Assembly (NCBI GenBank): GCA_022616275.1
Contig: JAKEFB010000063.1
Coordinates: 1 to 37,398 of the forward strand
From: Chloroflexota bacterium
GTDB taxonomy: Bacteria > Chloroflexota > Anaerolineae > Promineifilales > Promineifilaceae
Length of the DNA stretch: 37,398 nucleotides
Direction: 5' to 3'
A program made the position numbers and the translations under genes. The notes beneath the pieces are model-generated. The model had not been told where the DNA came from. It ran no database searches and was given only the letters and a program-made list of their open reading frames with translations. This document shows positions 16,514 to 23,340 of this stretch, piece after piece (within the stretch, counting starts at the first letter, position 1; each line of letters starts with the position of its first letter).

Positions 16514-16814
16514 GGTTAACTCCTTAAAGAAGTGATAAGTGATGAGTGATGAGCGTAGTTAGCAAGGCCAACTGTAAGCAATGAGCAATGAGCAATGAGT
16601 GTAGTTGGCAAGGCCAACTGTGAGCAATGAGCAATGAGCGTAGTTGGCAAGGCCAACTGTGAGCAATGAGCAATGAGTGATTTATCTTTTACCTGATCGC
16701 AAACTTGCAAACTCGCCTACTCGCAAACTTGCAGCTACTTATTCATACGATGAAACGCGGCTGGAGTTGCGGATGGAGGCCAGGCACTTTTGAAGCGCCT
16801 GGCCTTTGAACGTT
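16514..16814. repeat. Repeat-filled intergenic region
   Basis: Three copies of a ~39-base unit start with GTAGTT at 16555, 16601 and 16640. Each holds the hairpin AGTTGGC-AAG-GCCAACT (the first copy has one change) followed by two or three GCAATGA heptamers; an extra heptamer makes the first spacing 46. GTGATGA heptamers precede them at 16531-16551. Further right are CAAACTT-type words (16698-16734) and a GGCCAGGC/GCCTGGCC inverted repeat (about 16778-16806). A 64-codon minus-strand frame through the repeats is an artefact. No promoter of the downstream gene was recognised. Confidence 0.75.
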
Positions 16815-18251
16815 TTAGAGGGCCAGGTAGCCGAGGTTGCGCATGACGTCGCTGAAGGTCTGGCCCTGGAGAACTTCAAAATGGTAGGGGCCAGCGGCGT
16901 CGCGGTCTATGATTAGCTCGCTGGCTTCGGGCAGGACGCAGTGCTTGCTGCCCTTGACGCCGCCCAGCATTTCCTGGTAGGCGCCGATGCCGAAGAAGCC
17001 AATGTACAGATTTTCTGTTTCAACGGGCAAATAGAGAGGGGAGGCGCTGGGTTTAGGTGGGTAAACGTCGTCGCTGTCGCAGGTGATGCCGCCAAGCTGT
17101 ACCTGTTGGAACGGTTGGTCCAGGTGGTTAAGGGGGAGGACGATGAAGTGCTCGCTTAATGCCCAACTGTCAGGGAAGGAGGACATGATTGAGCCGTCAA
17201 TAATGTACCAGGGCAGGGCGGAGTTGTTTTCTTTGGCGGCTATGATTTTGAAGAGGTGCGCGCCGTGTTCGGCCGTGGTGTAGCGGCCGAATTCGCCCAT
17301 GACGTCGGGCACAGGCACCCGATAGCGGCCGCACACTTCCTGGAGAGTGGTCAGCAGCAGGCTGGCAAAGGCGTCGTAGTCGAAGTGGAAATCCAGGGTC
17401 ATGGCCACTGGCACTCCGCCACCAAAGTTAAAGATGTGCAGGGTGGGATGGCGCTGGCGCAGCCGGGCATAAATCTCCATTGGCGGCTTGAGCCAGGCGA
17501 CGAAGTCGGCCGGGCTGGCGATCTGGCTGCCGACCATGGCGTGGTACAGGCGCAGGTTAAGGTTAGGGGCGGCGGCGACGTAGTCGGCCGTTTTCCAGAT
17601 GGTGGCCAAGTCCATGCCGAAGCGGGAGTTGTAGCTGTCCATTTCGGCCTCGTCCTGGTGGGGGCCGTAGCTTTTCTGGCGCAATCCTACGTCAAAGGGC
17701 AGGCCGGAATCAATCAGGGGCGGCAGTTCGGCCAGGTCTTCGACGACGGGAATGAGGTTGGCGTGCTCGCCCTTAAAACGGAGGATGTTGTTGGCGTAAT
17801 CGCTGCCGGCGGTCTTGAAGCCGTTACAGATGACCAGGCGGCCGGGCGGCAGCAGGCCCCGAGCACGCATGATCCGGCCAATCTCCACATCCACCGTGGA
17901 GGACATTTCGTGGTGGGCACCGGCGGCCAGGGTGGTGCGGATGACCTCCTCGGCGGCGTTGGCCTTGGAGGCGTAGGCGTAATAGAAAGCGCCTTCATAA
18001 GCGGTGGTCCGGATGGCCTGGTCAAAGATGGCCTGCATGCGCTGAATCTGGTGGCGAATGCGGGGCAGATAGACGATTTCTAAGGGGCTGGAAAGAGGCT
18101 GGCCGGGCCCCTGGCCGGCGCCACCCAGGAAGAGCTGGGCCAGGTCAAGCTCTTCGTAAAACAGCCGGCCGTTACGCGAGTTCAGGTAGTCGTTGAAAAC
18201 GTGGTCAGGGACCGGCGTTTCCTGTTCCCAGCCGATCACGGGTCGGGTCAT
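16815..18251 (-). CDS. Arginine decarboxylase-like PLP enzyme (fold type III)
   Basis: A 478-residue protein from the ATG at 18251, chosen because GGAG lies seven bases upstream (a TTG just before would lack this). FYYAYASKANAAEEV near residue 90 carries the PLP-binding Lys. HIFNFGGGVPVAM is the phosphate-binding glycine loop, and ITCDSDDVYPP holds the Cys and Asp of the substrate site. These are hallmarks of the alanine-racemase-fold decarboxylases (SpeA, ornithine and diaminopimelate decarboxylases). The DVGLRQKSYGPHQDEAEM region and overall pattern fit arginine decarboxylase. At 478 residues it is much shorter than the ~630-residue E. coli enzyme. It would make agmatine for polyamine synthesis, but no agmatinase gene is visible. 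Confidence 0.8.
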   Translation of the reverse strand: MTRPVIGWEQETPVPDHVFNDYLNSRNGRLFYEELDLAQLFLGGAGQGPGQPLSSPLEIVYLPRIRHQIQRMQAIFDQAIRTTAYEGAFYYAYASKANAAEEVIRTTLAAGAHHEMSSTVDVEIGRIMRARGLLPPGRLVICNGFKTAGSDYANNILRFKGEHANLIPVVEDLAELPPLIDSGLPFDVGLRQKSYGPHQDEAEMDSYNSRFGMDLATIWKTADYVAAAPNLNLRLYHAMVGSQIASPADFVAWLKPPMEIYARLRQRHPTLHIFNFGGGVPVAMTLDFHFDYDAFASLLLTTLQEVCGRYRVPVPDVMGEFGRYTTAEHGAHLFKIIAAKENNSALPWYIIDGSIMSSFPDSWALSEHFIVLPLNHLDQPFQQVQLGGITCDSDDVYPPKPSASPLYLPVETENLYIGFFGIGAYQEMLGGVKGSKHCVLPEASELIIDRDAAGPYHFEVLQGQTFSDVMRNLGYLAL

Positions 18252-18273
18252 CAATGGTCTCCTAAAAAACAGG

Positions 18274-18303
18274 ACGCTGATTAACGCAGATCAGCGCAGA
18301 TTA
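18274..18303. repeat. 10-bp-period repeat (ACGCAGATTA type)
   Basis: ACGCTGATTA, ACGCAGATCA, GCGCAGATTA in tandem, upstream of the decarboxylase start. Confidence 0.55.
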
Positions 18304-18350
18304 TTTTATTCCAAATGGGGAGAATGGGGTAATAGGGGTGGGGTGGGTGG

Positions 18351-18773
18351 CTATAAGGGCTGGCCGAGGGTGATTACCTGGAGGGCGGCGACCATGACGT
18401 GGTAGCCGGGGAAGAACAACTCGCGGACAAACTTCCTGGATTGGCCATTCAAGCTCCCCGGGCTGACGCGAGCGGGGCGAGAAATGAGGGGAAAGGTAAT
18501 AAAGGAGTCGAGCCGGCCGAACGTTTCGACCACGGTCTGGACAGCCCAGCGGGCTCGTTGCCTGTTGGGTTGGGGAAGGGGGATAGCCAGGCAATCGTAG
18601 CCAAGGGCTTCTACCTCTTGCCTGATCTTTTCAACTGTCTCGTGGGCCTCGTTGAAGTAGATCATGGCAATGTGCGAGCCCTGTTCAGCCAGGGCCAGGG
18701 CCAAGTCACCCCCTTGTTCACTGACTTCACCGGCCAACAACGTTACTCGCTCTATCGTCGTGTCTCTATTCAT
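18351..18773 (-). CDS. Short SDR-like (Rossmann-fold) protein, probably non-catalytic
   Basis: A 140-residue protein from the ATG at 18773, with GGGAG about ten bases upstream; the frame is open further to 18899 but lacks a start signal there. The layout resembles the first half of a short-chain dehydrogenase: VTLLAGEVSEQGGDLALALA in place of the TGxxxGxG loop, SHIAMIYFNEAHETVEKI, CLAIPLPQ and a VETFGRLDSFITF strand. The usual glycine pattern is weak, and the NNAG and YxxxK catalytic motifs are missing. Normal SDRs have about 250 residues. It may be a remnant or a small binding protein. It is divergent from the NarL-type regulator. Confidence 0.55.
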   Translation of the reverse strand: MNRDTTIERVTLLAGEVSEQGGDLALALAEQGSHIAMIYFNEAHETVEKIRQEVEALGYDCLAIPLPQPNRQRARWAVQTVVETFGRLDSFITFPLISRPARVSPGSLNGQSRKFVRELFFPGYHVMVAALQVITLGQPL

Positions 18774-18913
18774 AGGGTCAGACTCCCACTTACGGTGAGG
18801 GTAATCCAAAGAGTGCTCACCTGAACGGATGTAACCGTACTCAAGGAGGTGTTTGTTGACAATGTGCCAGGGTATAAATGGAGATACAAATTGAGGCACG
18901 TTTGGGTTCAGGC

Positions 18914-18942
18914 TTCGACAAAGCGTTGGATTTGCCTATAAT
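18914..18942 (+). promoter_or_regulatory. Sigma-70-type promoter of the NarL-type regulator
   Basis: TTCGAC (18914-18919) and TATAAT (18937-18942) are separated by 17 bases, 25 bases before the start codon. Confidence 0.65.
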
Positions 18943-18966
18943 TCCAAGGGTGGAGAGAGGCAGCCT

Positions 18967-19617
18967 ATGATCAGCGCCCTGGTGGTTCATCCAACCGCAT
19001 TAATTGGTAATTTGATTGCTTCTGTGTTGTCGGGAGAGGACGATATTACAGTCGTCGGGCAGAGGACGACTCTGGACGGTGCCCTGGCCGAGCTGAAAGA
19101 GCAGGAATGTAACATGGTCCTGGTGGCGGCGAACCTGCCCGAACAGGGGGCCATGAAGCTCACGGAGATGCTGGCCCGGATAGAACCGCCGGTGAAGGTA
19201 TTGGTGTTCGGGCTACCGGAATCTAAGAGTGCGATTTTGCAATACGTGGCGGCCGGGGCGGCCGGCTACGTGTTGCAAGATGTTTCGGTGGACAATTTGC
19301 TAGACAACGTGCGGGCCATTCACGGCGGCGAGGCGCTCGTCTCCCCCTCGATTGCCGCGGCGCTGATGAAGCAAATCGCCGAGTTGGCCAGGATTTCCCA
19401 CCAGGCAGAACTGGATCCGGCCGCCCGGGAAACATTGACGCCACGCGAGCGGGAAGTCCTGGAGCTTATTGGCGAGGGTTTTACCAACCAGGAAATTGCC
19501 GACAAGCTGTTCATCGAGATCGGCACGGTGAAAAATCACGTTCACAATATGCTGAAAAAGCTGGACGTGACCAGCCGGCACGAAGCGGCGGCGCTGTTGC
19601 CGTTTATAGAGGATTAG
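18967..19617 (+). CDS. NarL/LuxR-type regulator with a degenerate receiver domain
   Basis: A 216-residue protein from ATG 18967 with GGAGAG upstream. Residues 1-115 have the receiver fold, but the phosphorylation residues are missing. The acidic pair before HPT is VV, the phospho-acceptor position reads VLVAANLP (Ala54 for Asp), and the conserved Lys is Gln (GYVLQD, residue 104). Residues ~155-212 form an intact LuxR helix-turn-helix: [15 protein letters not shown] and [19 protein letters not shown]. It should bind DNA without phosphorelay control, perhaps through ligand binding or dimerisation. No kinase is adjacent. It is transcribed from its own promoter, divergent from the SDR-like gene. 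Its stop codon lies in a 7-bp repeat. Confidence 0.88.
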   Translation: MISALVVHPTALIGNLIASVLSGEDDITVVGQRTTLDGALAELKEQECNMVLVAANLPEQGAMKLTEMLARIEPPVKVLVFGLPESKSAILQYVAAGAAGYVLQDVSVDNLLDNVRAIHGGEALVSPSIAAALMKQIAELARISHQAELDPAARETLTPREREVLELIGEGFTNQEIADKLFIEIGTVKNHVHNMLKKLDVTSRHEAAALLPFIED

Positions 19618-19663
19618 AGAATTGGAGATTAGAGATTGGAGATTGGAGATTGGCCAATCTCTA
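19611..19663. repeat. 7-bp-period repeat (TTGGAGA/TTAGAGA) at the regulator's stop
   Basis: Heptamers TTAGAGA, TTGGAGA and variants run from the NarL gene's last codon (its TAG is part of one unit) to GAGATTGGCCAATCTC, a palindrome overlapping the 3' end of the convergent NB-ARC gene. The same words recur inside that gene at 20801-20870. Confidence 0.75.
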
Positions 19664-22129
19664 TTGTCCGATGGCTAAGGCAACCGCCTCTTCCACCGAC
19701 ATCGCTTCCCCTTCGGCCCAAGCGCGGGCAAAGGCTTCTTCCCCGGCTCTGGACCGCATCAGAGCAATCTTAGCCTCGTCTTCGAGGCCGGCGGCCGGCG
19801 AAGTGACCTTGCCTAATTCCTCTTGCAACTTAAGGCTGGCCCGCATCAGCCGCACGGCGCTTACGACATCCCCTAGATAGAAAAGCGCTTCGGCGGCCCC
19901 GCCCAAAGAGTTTACCACACCTGGCCGGTCGCCCAATTCCTGCCGGATGGCCAAAGTTTCCCGAAAGGAGGTTAGCGCGGCGGCGTGGTCGCCCTGGGCG
20001 ACATAGACGGTGCCCAGGCCATGGAGCGCGCTGCCCAGGGCTTTAACATTTTCGATTGCCCGGCTTAATTCGGCCAATTCACGGTACAACTGCTCCGCCC
20101 GGCCGAACTCCTTCAGTTGCCAGGCGACAACGGCCAAGTTGTTCAGCGTGGGTAATAGCTTCGCCGGATCGCCCAGCCGGCGCCGTATGATTAACGATTG
20201 CTCCAATAGGGTACTGGCCTGGACGGTATCCCCCTGGCTACTGGCAAGGATGGCCAGATTTTCCAAGGAACGGCTCATCCCCATTTCATCCCCTAACAAT
20301 TTCTGAATGGCCAGGGCCTGCTCCTGAAAGGCCCTGGCTGCCTCACGATCGCCCTGCAACCGGGCCAGCCAGCCGGCATCGTTCAAAAGGTGGCCGCGCA
20401 GCCTGGTGGGCGTATCGTCCATGGCCAGGACCGTCTCCAACCAGTGACGCCCTTCCCTGATATAGCCGCGAGTGTCCCAGAAGTCTAACATGGCTTGGGC
20501 CAGTTCCAGAGCAAAGGCGGCCTGGCCGGGTGTTTCTGTGGCCCAGGCCAACGTAGCCCGTAAGTTATTGTGATCTTGTTCCAGCCGCCTGAGCCAGATG
20601 GCCTGGTCGCCTCCTCTCAGCAGGTGGGTGCTGGCCGTTTGGGCCAGCCGAAAGTAATAGGCCGCGTGCGCCTGTCGCGCCTGTTCCAGGGCGCTACCGG
20701 CCGCTAACTGCTGCTGGGCATAGTCGCGCAAGGTCTCCAGCATCTCGTAGCGCGCTTCTCCCTCGGGCGTCATTTCGTAACGCAGCAAGCTTTTTTCGAT
20801 GAGAGATTGGAGATTGGAGATTAGAGATTGTTTATCGGCCAATCTCCATTCTCTCATCTCCAATTTCTCCACAACCGCCTGGACCGCTTCCAGGTCGCAG
20901 CCGCCCACAAAGACCCCCAGGAGGTTAAATAGCCTCTGTTGTTGGCTATCGAGCAGGTTGTAACTCCACTTAATGGCCCCGTTGAGCGATTGCTGGCGCG
21001 GGCTGAGGTCGCGCGGGCCGCCGGTGAGGGCGCTGAGGCGATTACTTAACTGTTCCAGAATCCGATGGGGAGGCAACCATTTGACCTGGGCGGCGGCCAT
21101 CTCGATGGCCAGAGGCAGGCCGTCCAGCCAGGCGCAGATGTGGGCCACGTCGGCTGCGTTTTCGGCGGTGACGTGGAATTCATGCTGGACGGCCCGCGCC
21201 CGTTCTTTGAACAACTGGACGGCCGGGTAACGGGCGTAAAAAGAGCTGGCCAGGGCTGTGGGGAGGCGGTTCACGTCTGGCAAGGCCAACGGCGGCACCG
21301 GGAACTCGTGTTCACCATAGACGTGGAGCACAGCCCGACTGGTGACCAGGGCCTTGACGCCGGGGGCGGCCGCCAGCCAATCGGTGACGAAAGGCGCGGC
21401 GGCGGTTACCTGTTCAAAGTTGTCGAGCACCAGCAGCAACCGTTTAGAACGCAAAAACGCCTTGAGAGCCTGCTGGACGGGATACTCCTGACTATTGTCG
21501 CCGGCCGCTTCGCGCACGCCCAAGAGCTGGGCGACGGCCGAGACGACCAGGTTGGGGTCGCGAATGGGGGCCAGAGGAACGAAATAGAGGCCGTCGGCAA
21601 AGGCACCGGTCTCTGCCAGCCGGCCGGCGGCGGCAATGCTGAGGCGGGTCTTGCCGACGCCAGGCGGGCCGGTCAGGGTCAGCAGGCGGACTCCTTCCTC
21701 GGCCAGCAACTCACAAACGGCCGTCACTTCCCGTTTCCGGCCGACAAAACTGGTCAATGGGGCGGGCAAGTAGATGAGGGCTGAGGATTGAGGACTGAGG
21801 ACTGAGGACTGAGGACTGAGGGCTGAGGATTGAGGACTGGGGAGGGAGGAAGGAGGGGTGCGGGTCTGTGTTGAGCCTGGTGAAGTGATTGAGGGCTGGC
21901 TGCTGCCGCCGCGGGCAAAGCGGACGAATGCTTCCTGCTCTTCAGCCGGAATGTGCAGGGCGGCGGCCAGCGATTCTGCCAGGGCCTTCGACGGGCGTAG
22001 CTCTCCTGCTTCCAGCCGGCGCACGGCGCTGGCCGAGCAATGGGCGCGTTGGGCCAACTCTTCCCGTGTCAGGTCCAGCGACTTCCGCCGCCGTTTCAGC
22101 CACTCTCCAAACAAATCCTGGTCAGCCAT
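19661..22129 (-). CDS. XRE / NB-ARC ATPase / TPR signal-integration regulator
   Basis: An 822-residue multidomain protein. Residues ~5-70 are an XRE-type helix-turn-helix (LTREELAQRAHCSASAVRRL). Residues ~75-115 are a low-complexity linker. Residues ~125-450 are an STAND/NB-ARC NTPase with SFVGRKREV, Walker A GPPGVGKTR, Walker B LLLVLDNFEQV, an ALVTSRAVL sensor and the GLPLAIEMAA motif. Residues ~480-800 are TPR-like repeats (LEQSLIIRRRLGD, FRETLAIRQELGD). Such proteins are predicted to switch on ligand binding and ATP exchange, and serve as transcriptional activators or immune-type sensors. Two stretches, SPQSSALSPQSSVL in the linker and LISNLQSLIEKSLL in the NTPase C-terminal part, are encoded by 7-bp repeats of intergenic type. 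TATAAT lies eight bases before the ATG. Confidence 0.88.
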   Translation of the reverse strand: MADQDLFGEWLKRRRKSLDLTREELAQRAHCSASAVRRLEAGELRPSKALAESLAAALHIPAEEQEAFVRFARGGSSQPSITSPGSTQTRTPPSSLPSPQSSALSPQSSVLSPQSSALIYLPAPLTSFVGRKREVTAVCELLAEEGVRLLTLTGPPGVGKTRLSIAAAGRLAETGAFADGLYFVPLAPIRDPNLVVSAVAQLLGVREAAGDNSQEYPVQQALKAFLRSKRLLLVLDNFEQVTAAAPFVTDWLAAAPGVKALVTSRAVLHVYGEHEFPVPPLALPDVNRLPTALASSFYARYPAVQLFKERARAVQHEFHVTAENAADVAHICAWLDGLPLAIEMAAAQVKWLPPHRILEQLSNRLSALTGGPRDLSPRQQSLNGAIKWSYNLLDSQQQRLFNLLGVFVGGCDLEAVQAVVEKLEMREWRLADKQSLISNLQSLIEKSLLRYEMTPEGEARYEMLETLRDYAQQQLAAGSALEQARQAHAAYYFRLAQTASTHLLRGGDQAIWLRRLEQDHNNLRATLAWATETPGQAAFALELAQAMLDFWDTRGYIREGRHWLETVLAMDDTPTRLRGHLLNDAGWLARLQGDREAARAFQEQALAIQKLLGDEMGMSRSLENLAILASSQGDTVQASTLLEQSLIIRRRLGDPAKLLPTLNNLAVVAWQLKEFGRAEQLYRELAELSRAIENVKALGSALHGLGTVYVAQGDHAAALTSFRETLAIRQELGDRPGVVNSLGGAAEALFYLGDVVSAVRLMRASLKLQEELGKVTSPAAGLEDEAKIALMRSRAGEEAFARAWAEGEAMSVEEAVALAIGQ
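20801..20870. repeat. 7-bp repeat element inside the NB-ARC gene
   Basis: GAGATTGGAGATTGGAGA and following words, then GGCCAATCTCC and CTCATCTCC words in inverted orientation. It matches the intergenic repeat at 19611-19663 and is read in frame. Confidence 0.7.
21775..21850. repeat. 7-bp repeat (CTGAGGA) inside the NB-ARC gene linker
   Basis: About nine CTGAGGA/TTGAGGA/CTGAGGG heptamers, coding in frame for a Ser/Pro/Gln repeat between the XRE and NTPase domains. Confidence 0.8.
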
Positions 22130-22137
22130 TAACGCCC

Positions 22138-22143
22138 ATTATA
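22138..22143 (-). promoter_or_regulatory. Candidate -10 box of the NB-ARC regulator
   Basis: TATAAT on the minus strand, eight bases before the ATG at 22129, with no Shine-Dalgarno; leaderless arrangement. Upstream, TGTCA occurs twice 12 bases apart (22157-22161 and 22169-22173, plus strand), a possible operator. Confidence 0.45.
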
Positions 22144-22280
22144 ACGCAGAAATTGTGTCAAAAATGGTGTCATTTTTTGCCACTGACTTTTAGGCTATCT
22201 GTGCTTACCCTGTACCTTAACTTGACATTCCCGGATGAAAACTCGTTTGTATCAATTTGTAAGTCCCCTTAGGAGGTGAC

Positions 22281-22376
22281 ATGGATGACTGGGAAGCGCC
22301 AGGGCCGGTGATCTGGCTTCTTTGTTTTCTGATGGTGATGGTGGTTGTGGTCGCCCTGATCGTTAATTTCACCTGA
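22281..22376 (+). CDS. 31-residue single-pass membrane peptide
   Basis: ATG 22281 follows a very strong Shine-Dalgarno, AGGAGGTGA (22271-22279). The peptide starts MDDWEAPGPVIW, continues as one hydrophobic helix (LLCFLMVMVVVVALIVNF) and ends in Thr. This is a short acidic N-terminus plus one membrane segment. A TTGACA lies at 22222-22227, but no matching -10 was found. Eighteen bases after the stop begins a long hairpin, then the gene for a secreted protein on the same strand, so the two may share a transcript. Strong initiation signals make it more credible than its length suggests. Function unknown. Confidence 0.6.
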   Translation: MDDWEAPGPVIWLLCFLMVMVVVVALIVNFT

Positions 22377-22394
22377 GTTATACCCGCTTAATAC

Positions 22395-22440
22395 ACCCTC
22401 TCGGAGGTTGGCGATTCATCGCTCGAACCTCGGGGAGGGT
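22395..22440 (+). repeat. Long hairpin between the small peptide and secreted-protein genes
   Basis: ACCCTCTCGGAGGTT (22395-22409) pairs with AACCTCGGGGAGGGT (22426-22440), with one wobble and one mismatch. The loop itself holds GCGAT-TC-ATCGC. It may be a processing or attenuation structure in the leader of the secreted-protein gene, whose start is 24 bases downstream. Confidence 0.6.
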
Positions 22441-22463
22441 AGAACTGTAAAAGGAGAATTGCT

Positions 22464-23156
22464 ATGTTATGTTCCTCTGGAGTTCGCCGTTTCCTGGTCG
22501 TTGTTGCCTTCACGGTTATCCTGATAGCTAACTTCACCCTGGCGAGTTCTGCTCAAGGACCTGATAACGGTGTGCCTAGCGACCGTCCGGCCGGCGCGGC
22601 CCAGGAAACTGTCCTGGAAGAAGAAGTTAAGTTGCCAGGTGAGGAGGCCGGAAGTACGGCCACGGCCGGCAACGCTGACCCTGATGTGGTTGAGGAAGAG
22701 GTAGTCAATGGCAGCGAGGCGCCAGGCCAGACCTTTTACAAGCGCTGGGCGGCCGAAACGTTTGTTCCTTACCACTACCTCAACGAGTGGGCCAATATGG
22801 GCAGTGGTTGCTTCCGCCGCCTCAACGGCTACATATGGACCACCGACGTCCAGTTGCCTGAGGGGGCGATAATAGATTATTTTCGGGTATATTATTACGA
22901 TACAGACAGCGCCTATAATGTGGAAGCAACTCTGCTTCGGTATGACAGTACCGGTTCCAGCGAGTTGCTGGCCTCAGCCAGCGGCTCCGGCACACCCGGC
23001 TGGAGTTCGGCGGGGAGCGGTTTATTTTCACATTCTGTTGATAACCTGAACTGGTCCTACGCCGTCAATATGTCTTTTACCGGGGGGACGACCGCGGCTT
23101 TGCGTGCTTGCGCGGTGCGCATCCGCTACCAGTATGACCCGGCCACCCTCCAGTAG
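22464..23156 (+). CDS. Secreted protein of unknown function
   Basis: A 230-residue protein; ATG 22464 has AAGGAG seven bases upstream. A signal peptide occupies residues ~1-30 (RRFLVVVAFTVILIANFTLA then SSAQG). An acidic, low-complexity linker follows (ETVLEEEVKLPGEEAG, DPDVVEEEVVNG). Residues ~90-225 form a compact beta-rich domain with paired cysteines (GSGCFRRLNGYIW and LRACAVRIRY), a tyrosine-rich strand (DYFRVYYYDTDSAYNVEATL) and NWSYAVNMSFTGG. This looks like an extracellular jelly-roll-type domain, but no family is recognised. It may share a transcript with the upstream membrane peptide. Its stop codon falls in a 29-bp palindrome, followed by a terminator. Confidence 0.7.
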   Translation: MLCSSGVRRFLVVVAFTVILIANFTLASSAQGPDNGVPSDRPAGAAQETVLEEEVKLPGEEAGSTATAGNADPDVVEEEVVNGSEAPGQTFYKRWAAETFVPYHYLNEWANMGSGCFRRLNGYIWTTDVQLPEGAIIDYFRVYYYDTDSAYNVEATLLRYDSTGSSELLASASGSGTPGWSSAGSGLFSHSVDNLNWSYAVNMSFTGGTTAALRACAVRIRYQYDPATLQ

Positions 23157-23181
23157 AGACGTTGCATTGCAACGTCTCTAC
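23153..23181. repeat. 29-bp palindrome (14+1+14) carrying the stop codon
   Basis: GTAGAGACGTTGCA (23153-23166), one T, then the exact complement (23168-23181). The TAG at 23154-23156 is the stop of the secreted-protein gene. Confidence 0.85.
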
Positions 23182-23203
23182 CTAAGATCATATCCTGATC
23201 TGT

Positions 23204-23239
23204 AACCCAGGCACATGCGGCCTGGGTTATTTTATTTTA
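23204..23239 (+). terminator. Rho-independent terminator
   Basis: AACCCAGGC (23204-23212) and GCCTGGGTT (23220-23228) form a 9-bp stem with a 7-nt loop, followed by ATTTTATTTTA. It ends transcription after the secreted-protein gene. Confidence 0.8.
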
Positions 23240-23296
23240 GAGTGAAGCGAAGGAGGAAGTGAATGAATTTCTCCGCAAGTATGAGTGATTGACTAG

Positions 23297-23324
23297 ATCC
23301 TGCCCTCGGGGACCTGCGGGGTCT
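23297..23324. repeat. Half-copy of the 7829-7879 repeat
   Basis: TCCTGCCCTCGGGGACCTGC and following GGGGTCT match the right half of the nested palindrome at 7851-7879 with a few changes. Confidence 0.55.
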
Positions 23325-23340
23325 AACTAAAGGGTAAACG

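Noticed and set aside
16516-16710. Minus-strand frame with the repeated peptide LIAHCSQLALPTT
   Set aside because: The repetition comes from the tandem DNA repeat. There is no ribosome binding site or conserved-looking domain.
18351-18773. Functional short-chain dehydrogenase
   Set aside because: The glycine-rich cofactor loop is weak, and the YxxxK active site and half of the fold are missing.
22222-22227. TTGACA as a promoter -35 for the 31-residue peptide
   Set aside because: The hexamer is perfect but no acceptable -10 lies 15-19 bases downstream.
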